A DNA stretch of 64,000 bases, from contig NW_027478887.1 in NCBI RefSeq assembly GCF_051014685.1, forward strand, positions 186,001-250,000. The letters are read 5' to 3'. Positions 37,173 through 50,840 of the stretch are shown in pieces. The notes under the pieces are model-generated. The model was not told the origin of the DNA and made no database searches. It was given only the letters and a program-made list of their open reading frames with translations. How positions within the stretch are numbered: the stretch's first letter is position 1; each line of letters opens with the position of its first letter. The translations under genes were made by a program, and so were the position numbers. This DNA is from Ptiloglossa arizonensis (taxonomy: Eukaryota > Arthropoda > Insecta > Hymenoptera > Colletidae).

Positions 37173-38377
37173 AACGAATGACTAGAGCGGCCTAGGGGAG
37201 AAGTACATATACCGTTGTAATCGGGCGAGTTTCTATCTTCAGATGCAACAGAAATCATGCGGATTGGTCAATCCGTTCGCGAGATATGGTCGTTTGGATT
37301 TAAGAAACGGTTGAGAAACTCAAAATTTTCGCAGTTCTGATGCTCGAAACGAGTAACTAGAACGGCCTAGGGGAAAAGTGCGCATACCGTTGTAATCGGG
37401 CGAGTTTCTACTTTCAGATGCAACAGAAATTTTGCGTATTGGTCAATCCGTTCGCGAGATATGGCAGTTTGGAGGTAAGAAACGCTTGAGAAACTCAAAA
37501 TTTTCGCAGTTCTGATGCTCGAAACGAATGACTAGAACGGCCGAGGGGAGAAGTACGCATACCGTTGTGATGGGGCGAGTTTCTGTTTTCAGATGCAACA
37601 GAAATTTTGCGGATTGGTCGATCCGTTCGCGAGATGTGGCAGTTTGGAAGTAAGAAGCGCTTGAGAAACTCAAAATTTTCGCAGTTCTGATGCTCGAAAT
37701 GAATAACTGAAACGGCCTAGGGGAAAAGTACGCATACCGTTGTAATCGGGCTAGTTTCTACTTTCAGATGCAACAGAAATTTTGCGGATTGGTCAATCCG
37801 TTCGCGAGATATGGCAGTTTGGAGGTAAGAAACGCTTGAGAAACTCAAAATTTTCGCAGTTCTGATGCTCGAAACGAATGACTAGAGCGGCCTAGGGGAG
37901 AAGTACATATACCGTTGTAATCGGGCGAGTTTCTATCTTCAGATGCAACAGAAATCATGCGGATTGGTCAATCCGTTCGCGAGATATGGTCGTTTGGATT
38001 TAAGAAACGGTTGAGAAACTCAAAATTTTCGCAGTTCTGATGCTCGAAACGAGTAACTAGAACGGCCTAGGGGAAAAGTGCGCATACCGTTGTAATCGGG
38101 CGAGTTTCTACTTTCAGATGCAACAGAAATTTTGCGTATTGGTCAATCCGTTCGCGAGATATGGCAGTTTGGAGGTAAGAAACGCTTGAGAAACTCAAAA
38201 TTTTCGCAGTTCTGATGCTCGAAACGAATGACTAGAACGGCCGAGGGGAGAAGTACGCATACCGTTGTGATGGGGCGAGTTTCTGTTTTCAGATGCAACA
38301 GAAATTTTGCGGATTGGTCGATCCGTTCGCGAGATGTGGCAGTTTGGAAGTAAGAAACGCTTGAGAAACTCAAAATT
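37078..38377 (+). repeat. Four-monomer (700-bp) repeat, second pair
   Basis: Copy of 33053-34352. It ends at a private 'aaaattatcg' variant (38378). The rare 'ggccgagg' monomers here lie at about 37540 and 38240, 700 bases apart. Confidence 0.82.
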
Positions 38378-38378
38378 A

Positions 38379-40128
38379 TCGCAGTTCTGATGCTCGAAAC
38401 GAATGACTAGAACGGCCTAGGGGAGAAGTACGCATACCGTTGTGATCGGGCGAGTTTCTATTTTCAGATGCAACAGAAATTTTGCGGATTGGTCGATCCG
38501 TTCGCGAGATGTGGCAGTTTGGAAGTAAGAAACGCTTGAGAAACTCAAAATTTTCGCAGTTCTGATGCTCGAAATGAATAACTGAAACGGCCTAGGGGAA
38601 AAGTACGCATACCGTTGTAATCGGGCGAGTTTCTGCCTTCAGATGCAACAGAAATTATGCGGATTGGTCAATCCGTTCGCGAGATATGGCAGTTTGGAGG
38701 TAAGAAACGCTTGAGAAACTCAAAATTTTCGCAGTTCTAATGCTCGAAACGAGTAACTAGAACGGCCTAGGGGAAAAGTGCGCATACCGTTGTAATCGGG
38801 CGAGTTTCTACTTTCAGATGCAACAGAAATTTTGCGGATTGGTCAATCCGTTCGCGAGATATGGCAGTTTGGAGGTAAGAAACGCTTGAGAAACTCAAAA
38901 TTTTCGCAGTTCTAATGCTCGAAACGAGTAACTAGAACGGCCTAGGGGAAAAGTGCGCATACCGTTGTAATCGGGCGAGTTTCTACTTTCAGATGCAACA
39001 GAAATTTTGCGGATTGATCAATCCGTTCGCGAGATATGGCAGTTTGGAGATAAGAAACGCGTGAGAAACTCAAAATTTTCGCAGTTCTGATGCTCGAAAC
39101 GAATGACTAGAACGGCCTAGGGCAGAAGTACGCATACCGTTGTGATCGGGCGAGTTTCTATTTTCAGATGCAACAGAAATTTTGCGGATTGGTCGATCCG
39201 TTCGCGAGATGTGGCAGTTTGGAAGTAAGAAGCGCTTGAGAAACTCAAAATTTTCGCAGTTCTGATGCTCGAAATGAATAACTGAAACGGCCTAGGGGAA
39301 AAGTACGCATACCGTTGTAATCGGGCTAGTTTCTACTTTCAGATGCAACAGAAATTTTGCGGATTGGTCAATCCGTTCGCGAGATATGGCAGTTTGGAGG
39401 TAAGAAACGCTTGAGAAACTCAAAATTTTCGCAGTTCTGATGCTCGAAACGAATGACTAGAACGGCCTTGGGGAGAAGTACGCATACCGTTGTGATCGGG
39501 CGAGTTTCTGTTTTCGGATGCAACAGAAATTTTGCGGATTGGTCGATCCGTTCGCGAGATGTGGCAGTTTGGAAGTAAGAAACGCTTGAGAAACTCAAAA
39601 TTTTCGCAGTTCTGATGCTCGAAATGAATAACTGAAACGGCCTAGGGGAAAAGTACGCATACCGTTGTAATCGGGCTAGTTTCTACTTTCAGATGCAACA
39701 GAAATTTTGCGGATTGGTCAATCCGTTCGCGAGATATGGCAGCTTGGAGGTAAGAAACGCTTGAGAAACTCAAAATTTTCGCAGTTCTGATGCTCGAAAC
39801 GAATAACTAGAACGGCCTAGGGGAAAACTACACATACCGTTGTAATCGGGCTAGTTTCTACTTTCAGATGCAACAGAAATTTTGCGGATTGGTCAATCCG
39901 TTCGCGAGATACGGCAGTTTGGAGATAAGAAACGCTTGAGAAACTCAAAATTTTCGCAGTTCTGATGCTCGAAACGAGTAACTAGAACGGCCTAGGGGAA
40001 AAGTGCGCATACCGTTGTAATCGGGCGAGTTTCTACTTTCAGATGCAACAGAAATTTTGCGTATTGGTCAATCCGTTCGCGAGATATGGCAGTTTGGAGG
40101 TAAGAAACGCTTGAGAAACTCAAAATTT
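38379..40128 (+). repeat. 10-monomer (1750-bp) higher-order repeat, copy 1
   Basis: Complete tandem unit directly followed by its copy. Shared rare variants at exactly 1750 bases are 'ggcagaagta' (39121 and 40871), 'ggccttgggg' (about 39465 and 41215), 'ttttcggatg' and 'agcttggagg'. I found one mismatch in reading through (38808 c against 40558 a). Confidence 0.88.
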
Positions 40129-41878
40129 TCGCAGTTCTGATGCTCGAAACGAATGACTAGAACGGCCTAGGGGAGAAGTACGCATACCGTTGTGATCGGG
40201 CGAGTTTCTATTTTCAGATGCAACAGAAATTTTGCGGATTGGTCGATCCGTTCGCGAGATGTGGCAGTTTGGAAGTAAGAAACGCTTGAGAAACTCAAAA
40301 TTTTCGCAGTTCTGATGCTCGAAATGAATAACTGAAACGGCCTAGGGGAAAAGTACGCATACCGTTGTAATCGGGCGAGTTTCTGCCTTCAGATGCAACA
40401 GAAATTATGCGGATTGGTCAATCCGTTCGCGAGATATGGCAGTTTGGAGGTAAGAAACGCTTGAGAAACTCAAAATTTTCGCAGTTCTAATGCTCGAAAC
40501 GAGTAACTAGAACGGCCTAGGGGAAAAGTGCGCATACCGTTGTAATCGGGCGAGTTTATACTTTCAGATGCAACAGAAATTTTGCGGATTGGTCAATCCG
40601 TTCGCGAGATATGGCAGTTTGGAGGTAAGAAACGCTTGAGAAACTCAAAATTTTCGCAGTTCTAATGCTCGAAACGAGTAACTAGAACGGCCTAGGGGAA
40701 AAGTGCGCATACCGTTGTAATCGGGCGAGTTTCTACTTTCAGATGCAACAGAAATTTTGCGGATTGATCAATCCGTTCGCGAGATATGGCAGTTTGGAGA
40801 TAAGAAACGCGTGAGAAACTCAAAATTTTCGCAGTTCTGATGCTCGAAACGAATGACTAGAACGGCCTAGGGCAGAAGTACGCATACCGTTGTGATCGGG
40901 CGAGTTTCTATTTTCAGATGCAACAGAAATTTTGCGGATTGGTCGATCCGTTCGCGAGATGTGGCAGTTTGGAAGTAAGAAGCGCTTGAGAAACTCAAAA
41001 TTTTCGCAGTTCTGATGCTCGAAATGAATAACTGAAACGGCCTAGGGGAAAAGTACGCATACCGTTGTAATCGGGCTAGTTTCTACTTTCAGATGCAACA
41101 GAAATTTTGCGGATTGGTCAATCCGTTCGCGAGATATGGCAGTTTGGAGGTAAGAAACGCTTGAGAAACTCAAAATTTTCGCAGTTCTGATGCTCGAAAC
41201 GAATGACTAGAACGGCCTTGGGGAGAAGTACGCATACCGTTGTGATCGGGCGAGTTTCTGTTTTCGGATGCAACAGAAATTTTGCGGATTGGTCGATCCG
41301 TTCGCGAGATGTGGCAGTTTGGAAGTAAGAAACGCTTGAGAAACTCAAAATTTTCGCAGTTCTGATGCTCGAAATGAATAACTGAAACGGCCTAGGGGAA
41401 AAGTACGCATACCGTTGTAATCGGGCTAGTTTCTACTTTCAGATGCAACAGAAATTTTGCGGATTGGTCAATCCGTTCGCGAGATATGGCAGCTTGGAGG
41501 TAAGAAACGCTTGAGAAACTCAAAATTTTCGCAGTTCTGATGCTCGAAACGAATAACTAGAACGGCCTAGGGGAAAACTACACATACCGTTGTAATCGGG
41601 CTAGTTTCTACTTTCAGATGCAACAGAAATTTTGCGGATTGGTCAATCCGTTCGCGAGATACGGCAGTTTGGAGATAAGAAACGCTTGAGAAACTCAAAA
41701 TTTTCGCAGTTCTGATGCTCGAAACGAGTAACTAGAACGGCCTAGGGGAAAAGTGCGCATACCGTTGTAATCGGGCGAGTTTCTACTTTCAGATGCAACA
41801 GAAATTTTGCGTATTGGTCAATCCGTTCGCGAGATATGGCAGTTTGGAGGTAAGAAACGCTTGAGAAACTCAAAATTT
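40129..41878 (+). repeat. 10-monomer (1750-bp) higher-order repeat, copy 2
   Basis: Essentially identical to copy 1. A partial third copy continues from 41879 to about 42126, where 'tcgggctag' replaces 'tcgggcgag'. This is the cleanest complete higher-order repeat in the window. Confidence 0.88.
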
Positions 41879-43128
41879 TCGCAGTTCTGATGCTCGAAAC
41901 GAATGACTAGAACGGCCTAGGGGAGAAGTACGCATACCGTTGTGATCGGGCGAGTTTCTATTTTCAGATGCAACAGAAATTTTGCGGATTGGTCGATCCG
42001 TTCGCGAGATGTGGCAGTTTGGAAGTAAGAAACGCTTGAGAAACTCAAAATTTTCGCAGTTCTGATGCTCGAAATGAATAACTGAAACGGCCTAGGGGAA
42101 AAGTACGCATACCGTTGTAATCGGGCTAGTTTCTACTTTCAGATGCAACAGAAATTTTGCGGATTGGTCAATCCGTTCGCGAGATATGGCAGTTTGGAGG
42201 TAAGAAACGCTTGAGAAACTCAAAATTTTCGCAGTTCTGATGCTCGAAACGAATAACTAGAACGGCCTAGGGGAAAACTACACATACCGTTGTAATCGGG
42301 CTAGTTTCTACTTTCAGATGCAACAGAAATTTTGCGGATTGGTCAATCCGTTCGCGAGATACGGCAGTTTGGAGATAAGAAACGCTTGAGAAACTCAAAA
42401 TTTGCGCAGTTCTGATGCTCGAAATGAATAACTGAAACGGCCTAGGGGAAAACTACACATACCGTTGTAATCGGGCGAGTTTCTACTTTCAGATGCAACA
42501 GAAATTTTGCGGATTGTTCAATCCGTTCGCGAGATATGGCAGTTTGGAGGTAAGAAACGCTTGAGAAACTCAAAATTTTCGCAGTTCTGATGCTCGAAAC
42601 GAATGACTAGAGCGGCCTAGGGGAGAAGTACATATACCGTTGTAATCGGGCGAGTTTCTATCTTCAGATGCAACAGAAATCATGCGGATTGGTCAATCCG
42701 TTCGCGAGATATGGTCGTTTGGATTTATGAAACGGTTGAGAAACTCAAAATTTTCGCATTTCTGATGCTGGAAACGAATAACTAGAACGGCCTAGGGGAA
42801 AAGTGCGCATACCGTTGTAATCGGGCGAGTTTCTACTTTCAGAAGCAACAGAAATTTTGCGGATTGGTCAATCCGTTCGCGAGATATGGCAGTTTGGAGG
42901 TAAGAAACGCTTGAGAAACTCAAAATTTTCGCAGTTCTGATGCTCGACACGAATAACTAGATCGGCCTGGGGGCAAAGTGCGCATACCGTTGTAATCGGG
43001 CGAGTTTCTACTTTCAGATGCAACAGAAATTTTGCGGATTGGTCGATCCGTTCGCAAGATGTGGCAGTTTGGAAGTAAGAAACGCTTGAGAAACTCAAAA
43101 TTTTCGCAGTTCTGATGCTCGAAACGAA
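41879..43128 (+). repeat. Partial third copy and transition monomers
   Basis: Begins as a third copy of the 1750-bp unit and departs from it at 42127. The rest mixes subtypes from neighbouring domains, including a 'ggatttatgaaacgg' monomer near 42721 that otherwise I saw only near 26271. There is no unique sequence. Confidence 0.7.
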
Positions 43129-44697
43129 TAACTAGAACGGCCTAGGGGAAAAGTGCGCATACCGTTGTAATCGGGCGAGTTTCTACTTTCAGATGCAACA
43201 GAAATTTTGCGTATTGGTCAATCCGTTCGCGAGATATGGCAGTTTGGAGGTAAGAAACGCTTGAGAAACTCAAAATTTTCGCAGTTCTGATGCTCGAAAC
43301 GAATGACTAGAGCGGCCTAGGGGAGAAGTACATATACCGTTGTAATCGGGCGAGTTTCTATCTTCAGATGCAACAGAAATCATGCGGATTGGTCAATCCG
43401 TTCGCGAGATATGGTCGTTTGGATTTAAGAAACGGTTGAGAAACTCAAAATTTTCGCATTTCTGATGCTGGAAACGAATAACTAGAACGGCCTAGGGGAA
43501 AAGTGCGCATACCGTTGTAATCGGGCGAGTTTCTACTTTCAGAAGCAACAGAAATTTTGCGGATTGGTCAATCCGTTCGCGAGATATGGCAGTTTGGAGG
43601 TAAGAAACGCTTGAGAAACTCAAAATTTTCGCAGTTCTGATGCTCGAAATGAATAACTGAAACGGCCTAGGGGAAAAGTACGCATACCGTTGTAATCGGG
43701 CTAGTTTCTACTTTCAGATGCAACAGAAACTTTGCGGATTGATCAATCCGTTCGCGAGATATGGCAGTTTGGAAGTAAGAAACGCTTGAGAAACTCAAAA
43801 TCTTCGCAGTTCTGATGCTCGAAACGAGTAACTAGAACGGCCTAGGGGAAAAGTGCGCATACCGTTGTAATCGGGCGAGTTTCTACTTTCAGATGCAACA
43901 GAAATTTTGCGCATTGGTCAATCCGTTCGCGAGATATGGCAGTTTGGAGGTAAGAAACGCTTGAGAAACTCAAAATTTTCGCAGTTCTGATGCTCGACAC
44001 GAATAACTAGAACGGCCTGGGGGCAAAGTGCGCATACCGTTGTAATCGGGCGAGTTTCTACTTTCAGATGCAACAGAAATTTTGCGGATTGGTCGATCCG
44101 TTCGCAAGATGTGGCAGTTTGGAAGTAAGAAACGCTTGAGAAACTCAAAATTTTCGCAGTTCTGATGCTCGAAACGAATAACTAGAACGGCCTAGGGGAA
44201 AATTACACCAACCGTTGTAATCGGGCGAGTTTCTACTTTCAGATGCAACAGAAATTTTGCGGATTGGTCAATCCGTTCGCGAGATATGGCAGTTTGGAGG
44301 TAAGAAACGCTTGAGAAACTCAAAATTTTCGCAGTTCTGATGCTCGAACCGAATGACTAGAGCAGCCTAGGGGAGAAGTACATATACCGTTGTAATCGGG
44401 CGAGTTTCTATCTTCAGATGCAACAGAAATCATGCGGATTGGTCAATCCGTTCGCGAGATATGGCCGTTTGGATTTAAGAAACGCTTGAGAAACTCAAAA
44501 TTTTCGCAGTTCTGATGCTCGAAACGAGTAACTAGAACGGCCTAGGGGAAAAGTGCGCATACCGTTGTAATCGGGCGAGTTTCTACTTTCAGATGCAACA
44601 GAAATTTTGCGTATTGGTCAATCCGTTCGCGAGATATGGCAGTTTGGAGGTAAGAAACGCTTGAGAAACTCAAAATTTTCGCAGTTCTGATGCTCGA
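43129..44697 (+). repeat. Eight-monomer (1400-bp) repeat, copy 1
   Basis: Matches 44529-46097 at 1400 bases. Marker variants are 'aaaatcttcgc' (about 43797 and 45197), 'gctcgaaccgaatg' with 'agcagcc' (44342 and 45742) and 'gcgcattgg' (about 43909 and 45309). Confidence 0.85.
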
Positions 44698-46277
44698 AAC
44701 GAATGACTAGAGCGGCCTAGGGGAGAAGTACATATACCGTTGTAATCGGGCGAGTTTCTATCTTCAGATGCAACAGAAATCATGCGGATTGGTCAATCCG
44801 TTCGCGAGATATGGTCGTTTGGATTTAAGAAACGGTTGAGAAACTCAAAATTTTCGCATTTCTGATGCTGGAAACGAATAACTAGAACGGCCTAGGGGAA
44901 AAGTGCGCATACCGTTGTAATCGGGCGAGTTTCTACTTTCAGAAGCAACAGAAATTTTGCGGATTGGTCAATCCGTTCGCGAGATATGGCAGTTTGGAGG
45001 TAAGAAACGCTTGAGAAACTCAAAATTTTCGCAGTTCTGATGCTCGAAATGAATAACTGAAACGGCCTAGGGGAAAAGTACGCATACCGTTGTAATCGGG
45101 CTAGTTTCTACTTTCAGATGCAACAGAAACTTTGCGGATTGATCAATCCGTTCGCGAGATATGGCAGTTTGGAAGTAAGAAACGCTTGAGAAACTCAAAA
45201 TCTTCGCAGTTCTGATGCTCGAAACGAGTAACTAGAACGGCCTAGGGGAAAAGTGCGCATACCGTTGTAATCGGGCGAGTTTCTACTTTCAGATGCAACA
45301 GAAATTTTGCGCATTGGTCAATCCGTTCGCGAGATATGGCAGTTTGGAGGTAAGAAACGCTTGAGAAACTCAAAATTTTCGCAGTTCTGATGCTCGACAC
45401 GAATAACTAGAACGGCCTGGGGGCAAAGTGCGCATACCGTTGTAATCGGGCGAGTTTCTACTTTCAGATGCAACAGAAATTTTGCGGATTGGTCGATCCG
45501 TTCGCAAGATGTGGCAGTTTGGAAGTAAGAAACGCTTGAGAAACTCAAAATTTTCGCAGTTCTGATGCTCGAAACGAATAACTAGAACGGCCTAGGGGAA
45601 AATTACACCAACCGTTGTAATCGGGCGAGTTTCTACTTTCAGATGCAACAGAAATTTTGCGGATTGGTCAATCCGTTCGCGAGATATGGCAGTTTGGAGG
45701 TAAGAAACGCTTGAGAAACTCAAAATTTTCGCAGTTCTGATGCTCGAACCGAATGACTAGAGCAGCCTAGGGGAGAAGTACATATACCGTTGTAATCGGG
45801 CGAGTTTCTATCTTCAGATGCAACAGAAATCATGCGGATTGGTCAATCCGTTCGCGAGATATGGCCGTTTGGATTTAAGAAACGCTTGAGAAACTCAAAA
45901 TTTTCGCAGTTCTGATGCTCGAAACGAGTAACTAGAACGGCCTAGGGGAAAAGTGCGCATACCGTTGTAATCGGGCGAGTTTCTACTTTCAGATGCAACA
46001 GAAATTTTGCGTATTGGTCAATCCGTTCGCGAGATATGGCAGTTTGGAGGTAAGAAACGCTTGAGAAACTCAAAATTTTCGCAGTTCTGATGCTCGACAC
46101 GAATAACTAGAACGGCCTGGGGGCAAAGTGCGCATACCGTTGTAATCGGGCGAGTTTCTACTTTCAGATGCAACAGAAATTTTGCGGATTGGTCGATCCG
46201 TTCGCAAGATGTGGCAGTTTGGAAGTAAGAAACGCTTGAGAAACTCAAAATTTTCGCAGTTCTGATGCTCGAAACGA
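44484..46277 (+). repeat. Ten-monomer (1750-bp) repeat, copy 1
   Basis: Matches 46234-48027 at 1750 bases over about 1.79 kb, slightly more than one full period. It contains the eight-monomer unit plus two monomers, one of them the 'cgacacgaat/ggcctgggggc' subtype. That subtype therefore occurs twice per ten-monomer unit (near 45390 and 46090). Confidence 0.85.
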
Positions 46278-48027
46278 GTAACTAGAACGGCCTAGGGGAA
46301 AAGTGCGCATACCGTTGTAATCGGGCGAGTTTCTACTTTCAGATGCAACAGAAATTTTGCGTATTGGTCAATCCGTTCGCGAGATATGGCAGTTTGGAGG
46401 TAAGAAACGCTTGAGAAACTCAAAATTTTCGCAGTTCTGATGCTCGAAACGAATGACTAGAGCGGCCTAGGGGAGAAGTACATATACCGTTGTAATCGGG
46501 CGAGTTTCTATCTTCAGATGCAACAGAAATCATGCGGATTGGTCAATCCGTTCGCGAGATATGGTCGTTTGGATTTAAGAAACGGTTGAGAAACTCAAAA
46601 TTTTCGCATTTCTGATGCTGGAAACGAATAACTAGAACGGCCTAGGGGAAAAGTGCGCATACCGTTGTAATCGGGCGAGTTTCTACTTTCAGAAGCAACA
46701 GAAATTTTGCGGATTGGTCAATCCGTTCGCGAGATATGGCAGTTTGGAGGTAAGAAACGCTTGAGAAACTCAAAATTTTCGCAGTTCTGATGCTCGAAAT
46801 GAATAACTGAAACGGCCTAGGGGAAAAGTACGCATACCGTTGTAATCGGGCTAGTTTCTACTTTCAGATGCAACAGAAACTTTGCGGATTGATCAATCCG
46901 TTCGCGAGATATGGCAGTTTGGAAGTAAGAAACGCTTGAGAAACTCAAAATCTTCGCAGTTCTGATGCTCGAAACGAGTAACTAGAACGGCCTAGGGGAA
47001 AAGTGCGCATACCGTTGTAATCGGGCGAGTTTCTACTTTCAGATGCAACAGAAATTTTGCGCATTGGTCAATCCGTTCGCGAGATATGGCAGTTTGGAGG
47101 TAAGAAACGCTTGAGAAACTCAAAATTTTCGCAGTTCTGATGCTCGACACGAATAACTAGAACGGCCTGGGGGCAAAGTGCGCATACCGTTGTAATCGGG
47201 CGAGTTTCTACTTTCAGATGCAACAGAAATTTTGCGGATTGGTCGATCCGTTCGCAAGATGTGGCAGTTTGGAAGTAAGAAACGCTTGAGAAACTCAAAA
47301 TTTTCGCAGTTCTGATGCTCGAAACGAATAACTAGAACGGCCTAGGGGAAAATTACACCAACCGTTGTAATCGGGCGAGTTTCTACTTTCAGATGCAACA
47401 GAAATTTTGCGGATTGGTCAATCCGTTCGCGAGATATGGCAGTTTGGAGGTAAGAAACGCTTGAGAAACTCAAAATTTTCGCAGTTCTGATGCTCGAACC
47501 GAATGACTAGAGCAGCCTAGGGGAGAAGTACATATACCGTTGTAATCGGGCGAGTTTCTATCTTCAGATGCAACAGAAATCATGCGGATTGGTCAATCCG
47601 TTCGCGAGATATGGCCGTTTGGATTTAAGAAACGCTTGAGAAACTCAAAATTTTCGCAGTTCTGATGCTCGAAACGAGTAACTAGAACGGCCTAGGGGAA
47701 AAGTGCGCATACCGTTGTAATCGGGCGAGTTTCTACTTTCAGATGCAACAGAAATTTTGCGTATTGGTCAATCCGTTCGCGAGATATGGCAGTTTGGAGG
47801 TAAGAAACGCTTGAGAAACTCAAAATTTTCGCAGTTCTGATGCTCGACACGAATAACTAGAACGGCCTGGGGGCAAAGTGCGCATACCGTTGTAATCGGG
47901 CGAGTTTCTACTTTCAGATGCAACAGAAATTTTGCGGATTGGTCGATCCGTTCGCAAGATGTGGCAGTTTGGAAGTAAGAAACGCTTGAGAAACTCAAAA
48001 TTTTCGCAGTTCTGATGCTCGAAACGA
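46234..48027 (+). repeat. Ten-monomer (1750-bp) repeat, copy 2
   Basis: Second copy of the ten-monomer unit, with 'aaaatcttcgc' at about 46947 and 'gctcgaaccg' at 47492. The array thus changes from an eight- to a ten-monomer period by gain of two monomers. Confidence 0.85.
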
Positions 48028-50840
48028 ATAACTAGAACGGCCTAGGGGAAAATTACACCTACCGTTGTAATCGGGCGAGTTTCTACTTTCAGATGCAACA
48101 GAAATTTTGCGGATTGGTCAATCCGTTCGCGAGATATGGCAGTTTGGAGGTAAGAAACGCTTGAGAAACTCAAAATTTTCGCAGTTCTGATGCTCGAAAC
48201 GAATGACTAGAGCGGCCTAGGGGAGAAGTACATATACCGTTGTAATCGGGCGAGTTTCTATCTTCAGATGCAACAGAAATCATGCGGATTGGTCAATCCG
48301 TTCGCGAGATATGGCCGTTTGGATTTAAGAAACGCTTGAGAAACTCAAAATTTTCGCATTTCTGATGCTCGAAACGAATAACTAGAACGGCCTAGGGGAA
48401 AAGTGAGCATACCGTTGTAATCGGGCGAGTTTCTACTTTCAGAAGCAACAGAAATTTTGCGGATTGGTCAATCCGTTCGCGAGATATGGCAGTTTGGAGG
48501 TAAGAAACGCTTGAGAATCTCAAAATTTTCGCAGTTCTGATGCTCGAAATGAATAACTGGAACGGCCAACGGGAAAACTACACCTACCGTTGTAATCGGG
48601 CGAGTTTCTACTTTCAGATGCAACAGAAATTTTGCGGATTGATCAATCCGTTCGCGAGATATGGCAGTTTGCAGATAAGAAACGCTTGAGAAACTCAAAA
48701 TTTTCGCAGTTCGGATGCTCGAAACGAGTAACTAGAACGGCCTAGGGGAAAAGTACGCATACCGTTGTAATCGGGCGAGTTTCTACTTTCAGATGCAACA
48801 GAAATTATGCGGATTTGTCAATCCGTTCGCGAGATATGGCAGTTTGGAGGTAAGAAACGCTTGAGAAACTCAAAATTTTCGCAGTTCTATTGCTCGAAAC
48901 GAGTAACTAGAACGGCATAGGGGAAAAGTACGCATACCGTTGTAATCGGGCGAGTTTCTACTTTCAGATGCAACAGAAACTTTGCGAATTGGTCAATCCG
49001 TTCGCGAGATATGGCAGTTTGGAGGTAAGAAACGCTTGAGAAACTCAAAATTTTCGCAGTTCTGATGCTCGACACGAATAACTAGAACGGCCTAGGGGAA
49101 ATGTGCGCATGCCGTTGTAATCGGGCGAGTTTCTACTTTCAGATGCAACAGAAATTTTGCGGATTGGTCGATCCGTTCGCGAGATGTGGCAGTTTGGAAG
49201 TAAGAAACGCTTGAGAAACTCAAAATTTTCGCAGTTCTGATGCTCGAAACGAATAACTAGAACGGCCTAGGGGAAAACTACACCTACCGTTGTAATCGGG
49301 CGAGTTTCTACTTTCAGATGCAACAGAAATTTTGCGGATTGGTCAATCCGTTCGCGAGATATGGCAGTTTGGATTTAAGAAACGGTTGAGAAACTCAAAA
49401 TTTTCGCATTTCTGATGCTGGAAACGAATAACTAGAACGGCCTAGGGGAAAAGTGCGCATACCGTTGTAATCGGGCGAGTTTCTACTTTCAGAAGCAACA
49501 GAAATTTTGCGGATTGGTCAATCCGTTCGCGAGATATGGCAGTTTGGAGGTAAGAAACGCTTGAGAAACTCAAAATTTTCGCAGTTCTGATGCTCGAAAT
49601 GAATAACTGAAACGGCCTAGGGGAAATGTACGCATACCGTTGTAATCGGGCTAGTTTCTACTTTCAGATGCAACAGAAACTTTGCGGATTGGTCAATCCG
49701 TTCGCGAGATATGGCAGTTTGGAAGTAAGAAACGCTTGAGAAACTCAAAATTTTCGCAGTTCTGATGCTCGAAACGAATAACTAGAACGGCCTAGGGGAA
49801 AACTACACGTACCGTTGTAATCGGGCGAGTTTCTACTTTCAGATGCAACAGAAATTTTGCGGATTGGTCAATCCGTTCGCGAGATATGGCAGTTTGGAGG
49901 TAAGAAACGCTTGAGAAACTCAAAATTTTCGCAGTTCTAATGCTCGAAACGAGTAACTAGATCGGCATATGGGAAAAGTACGCATACCGTTGTAATCGGG
50001 CGAGTTTCTACTTTCAGATGCAACAGAAATTTTGCGGATTGATCAATCCGTTCGCGAGATATGGCAGTTTGGAGATAAGAAACGCGTGAGAAACTCAAAA
50101 TTTTCGCAGTTCTGATGCTCGAAACGAATGACTAGAACGGCCTAGGGGAAAATTACACCTACCGTTGTAATCGGGCGAGTTTCTACTTTCAGATGCAACA
50201 GAAATTTTGCGGATTGGTCAATCCGTTCGCGAGATATGTCAGTTTGGAGGTAAGAAACGCTTGAGAAACTCAAAATTTTCGCAGTTCTGATGCTCGAAAC
50301 GAATGACTAGAGCGGCCTAGGGGAGAAGTACATATACCGTTGTAATCGGGCGAGTTTCTATCTTCAGATGCAACAGAAATCATGCGGATTGGTCAATCCG
50401 TTCGCGAGATATGGACGTTTGGATTTAAGAAACGCTTGAGAAACTCAAAATTTTCGCAGTTCTGATGCTCGAAACGAGTAACTAGAACGGCCTAGGGGAA
50501 AAGTGCGCATACCGTTGTAATCGGGCGAGCTTCTACTTTCAGATACAACAGAAATTTTGCGGATTAGTCAATCCGTTCGCGAGATATGGCAGTTTGGAGG
50601 TAAGAAACGCTTGAGAAACTCAAAATTTTCGCAGTTCTGATGCTCCAAACGAATGACTAGAACGGCCTAGGGGAGAAGTACGCATACCGTTGTAATCGGG
50701 CGAGTTTCTACCTTCAGATGCAACAGAAATTATGCGGATTGGTCAATCCGTTCGCGAGATATGGTCGTTTGGATTTAAGAAACGGTTGAGAAACTCAAAA
50801 TTTTCGCATTTCTGATGCTGGAAACGAATAACTAGAACGA
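48028..50840 (+). repeat. Mixed monomers between higher-order domains
   Basis: No long tandem duplication seen. It contains the first 'ggccaacggg' marker monomer (48564), whose neighbourhood recurs at 55215, 58716 and 62043. It also has an intact 'catttctgatgctgg' / 'gaaatgaataactg' / 'aaaactacac' series starting near 49410. Private variants include 'gatacaacag' near 50541 and 'gatatgtcag' near 50235. Confidence 0.7.

Noticed and set aside
38379..41878. Treating the near-identical copies purely as an assembly error
   Set aside because: Possible but not shown. Small differences between copies and the smooth continuation into a partial third copy fit real duplication. Only spanning reads can settle it.
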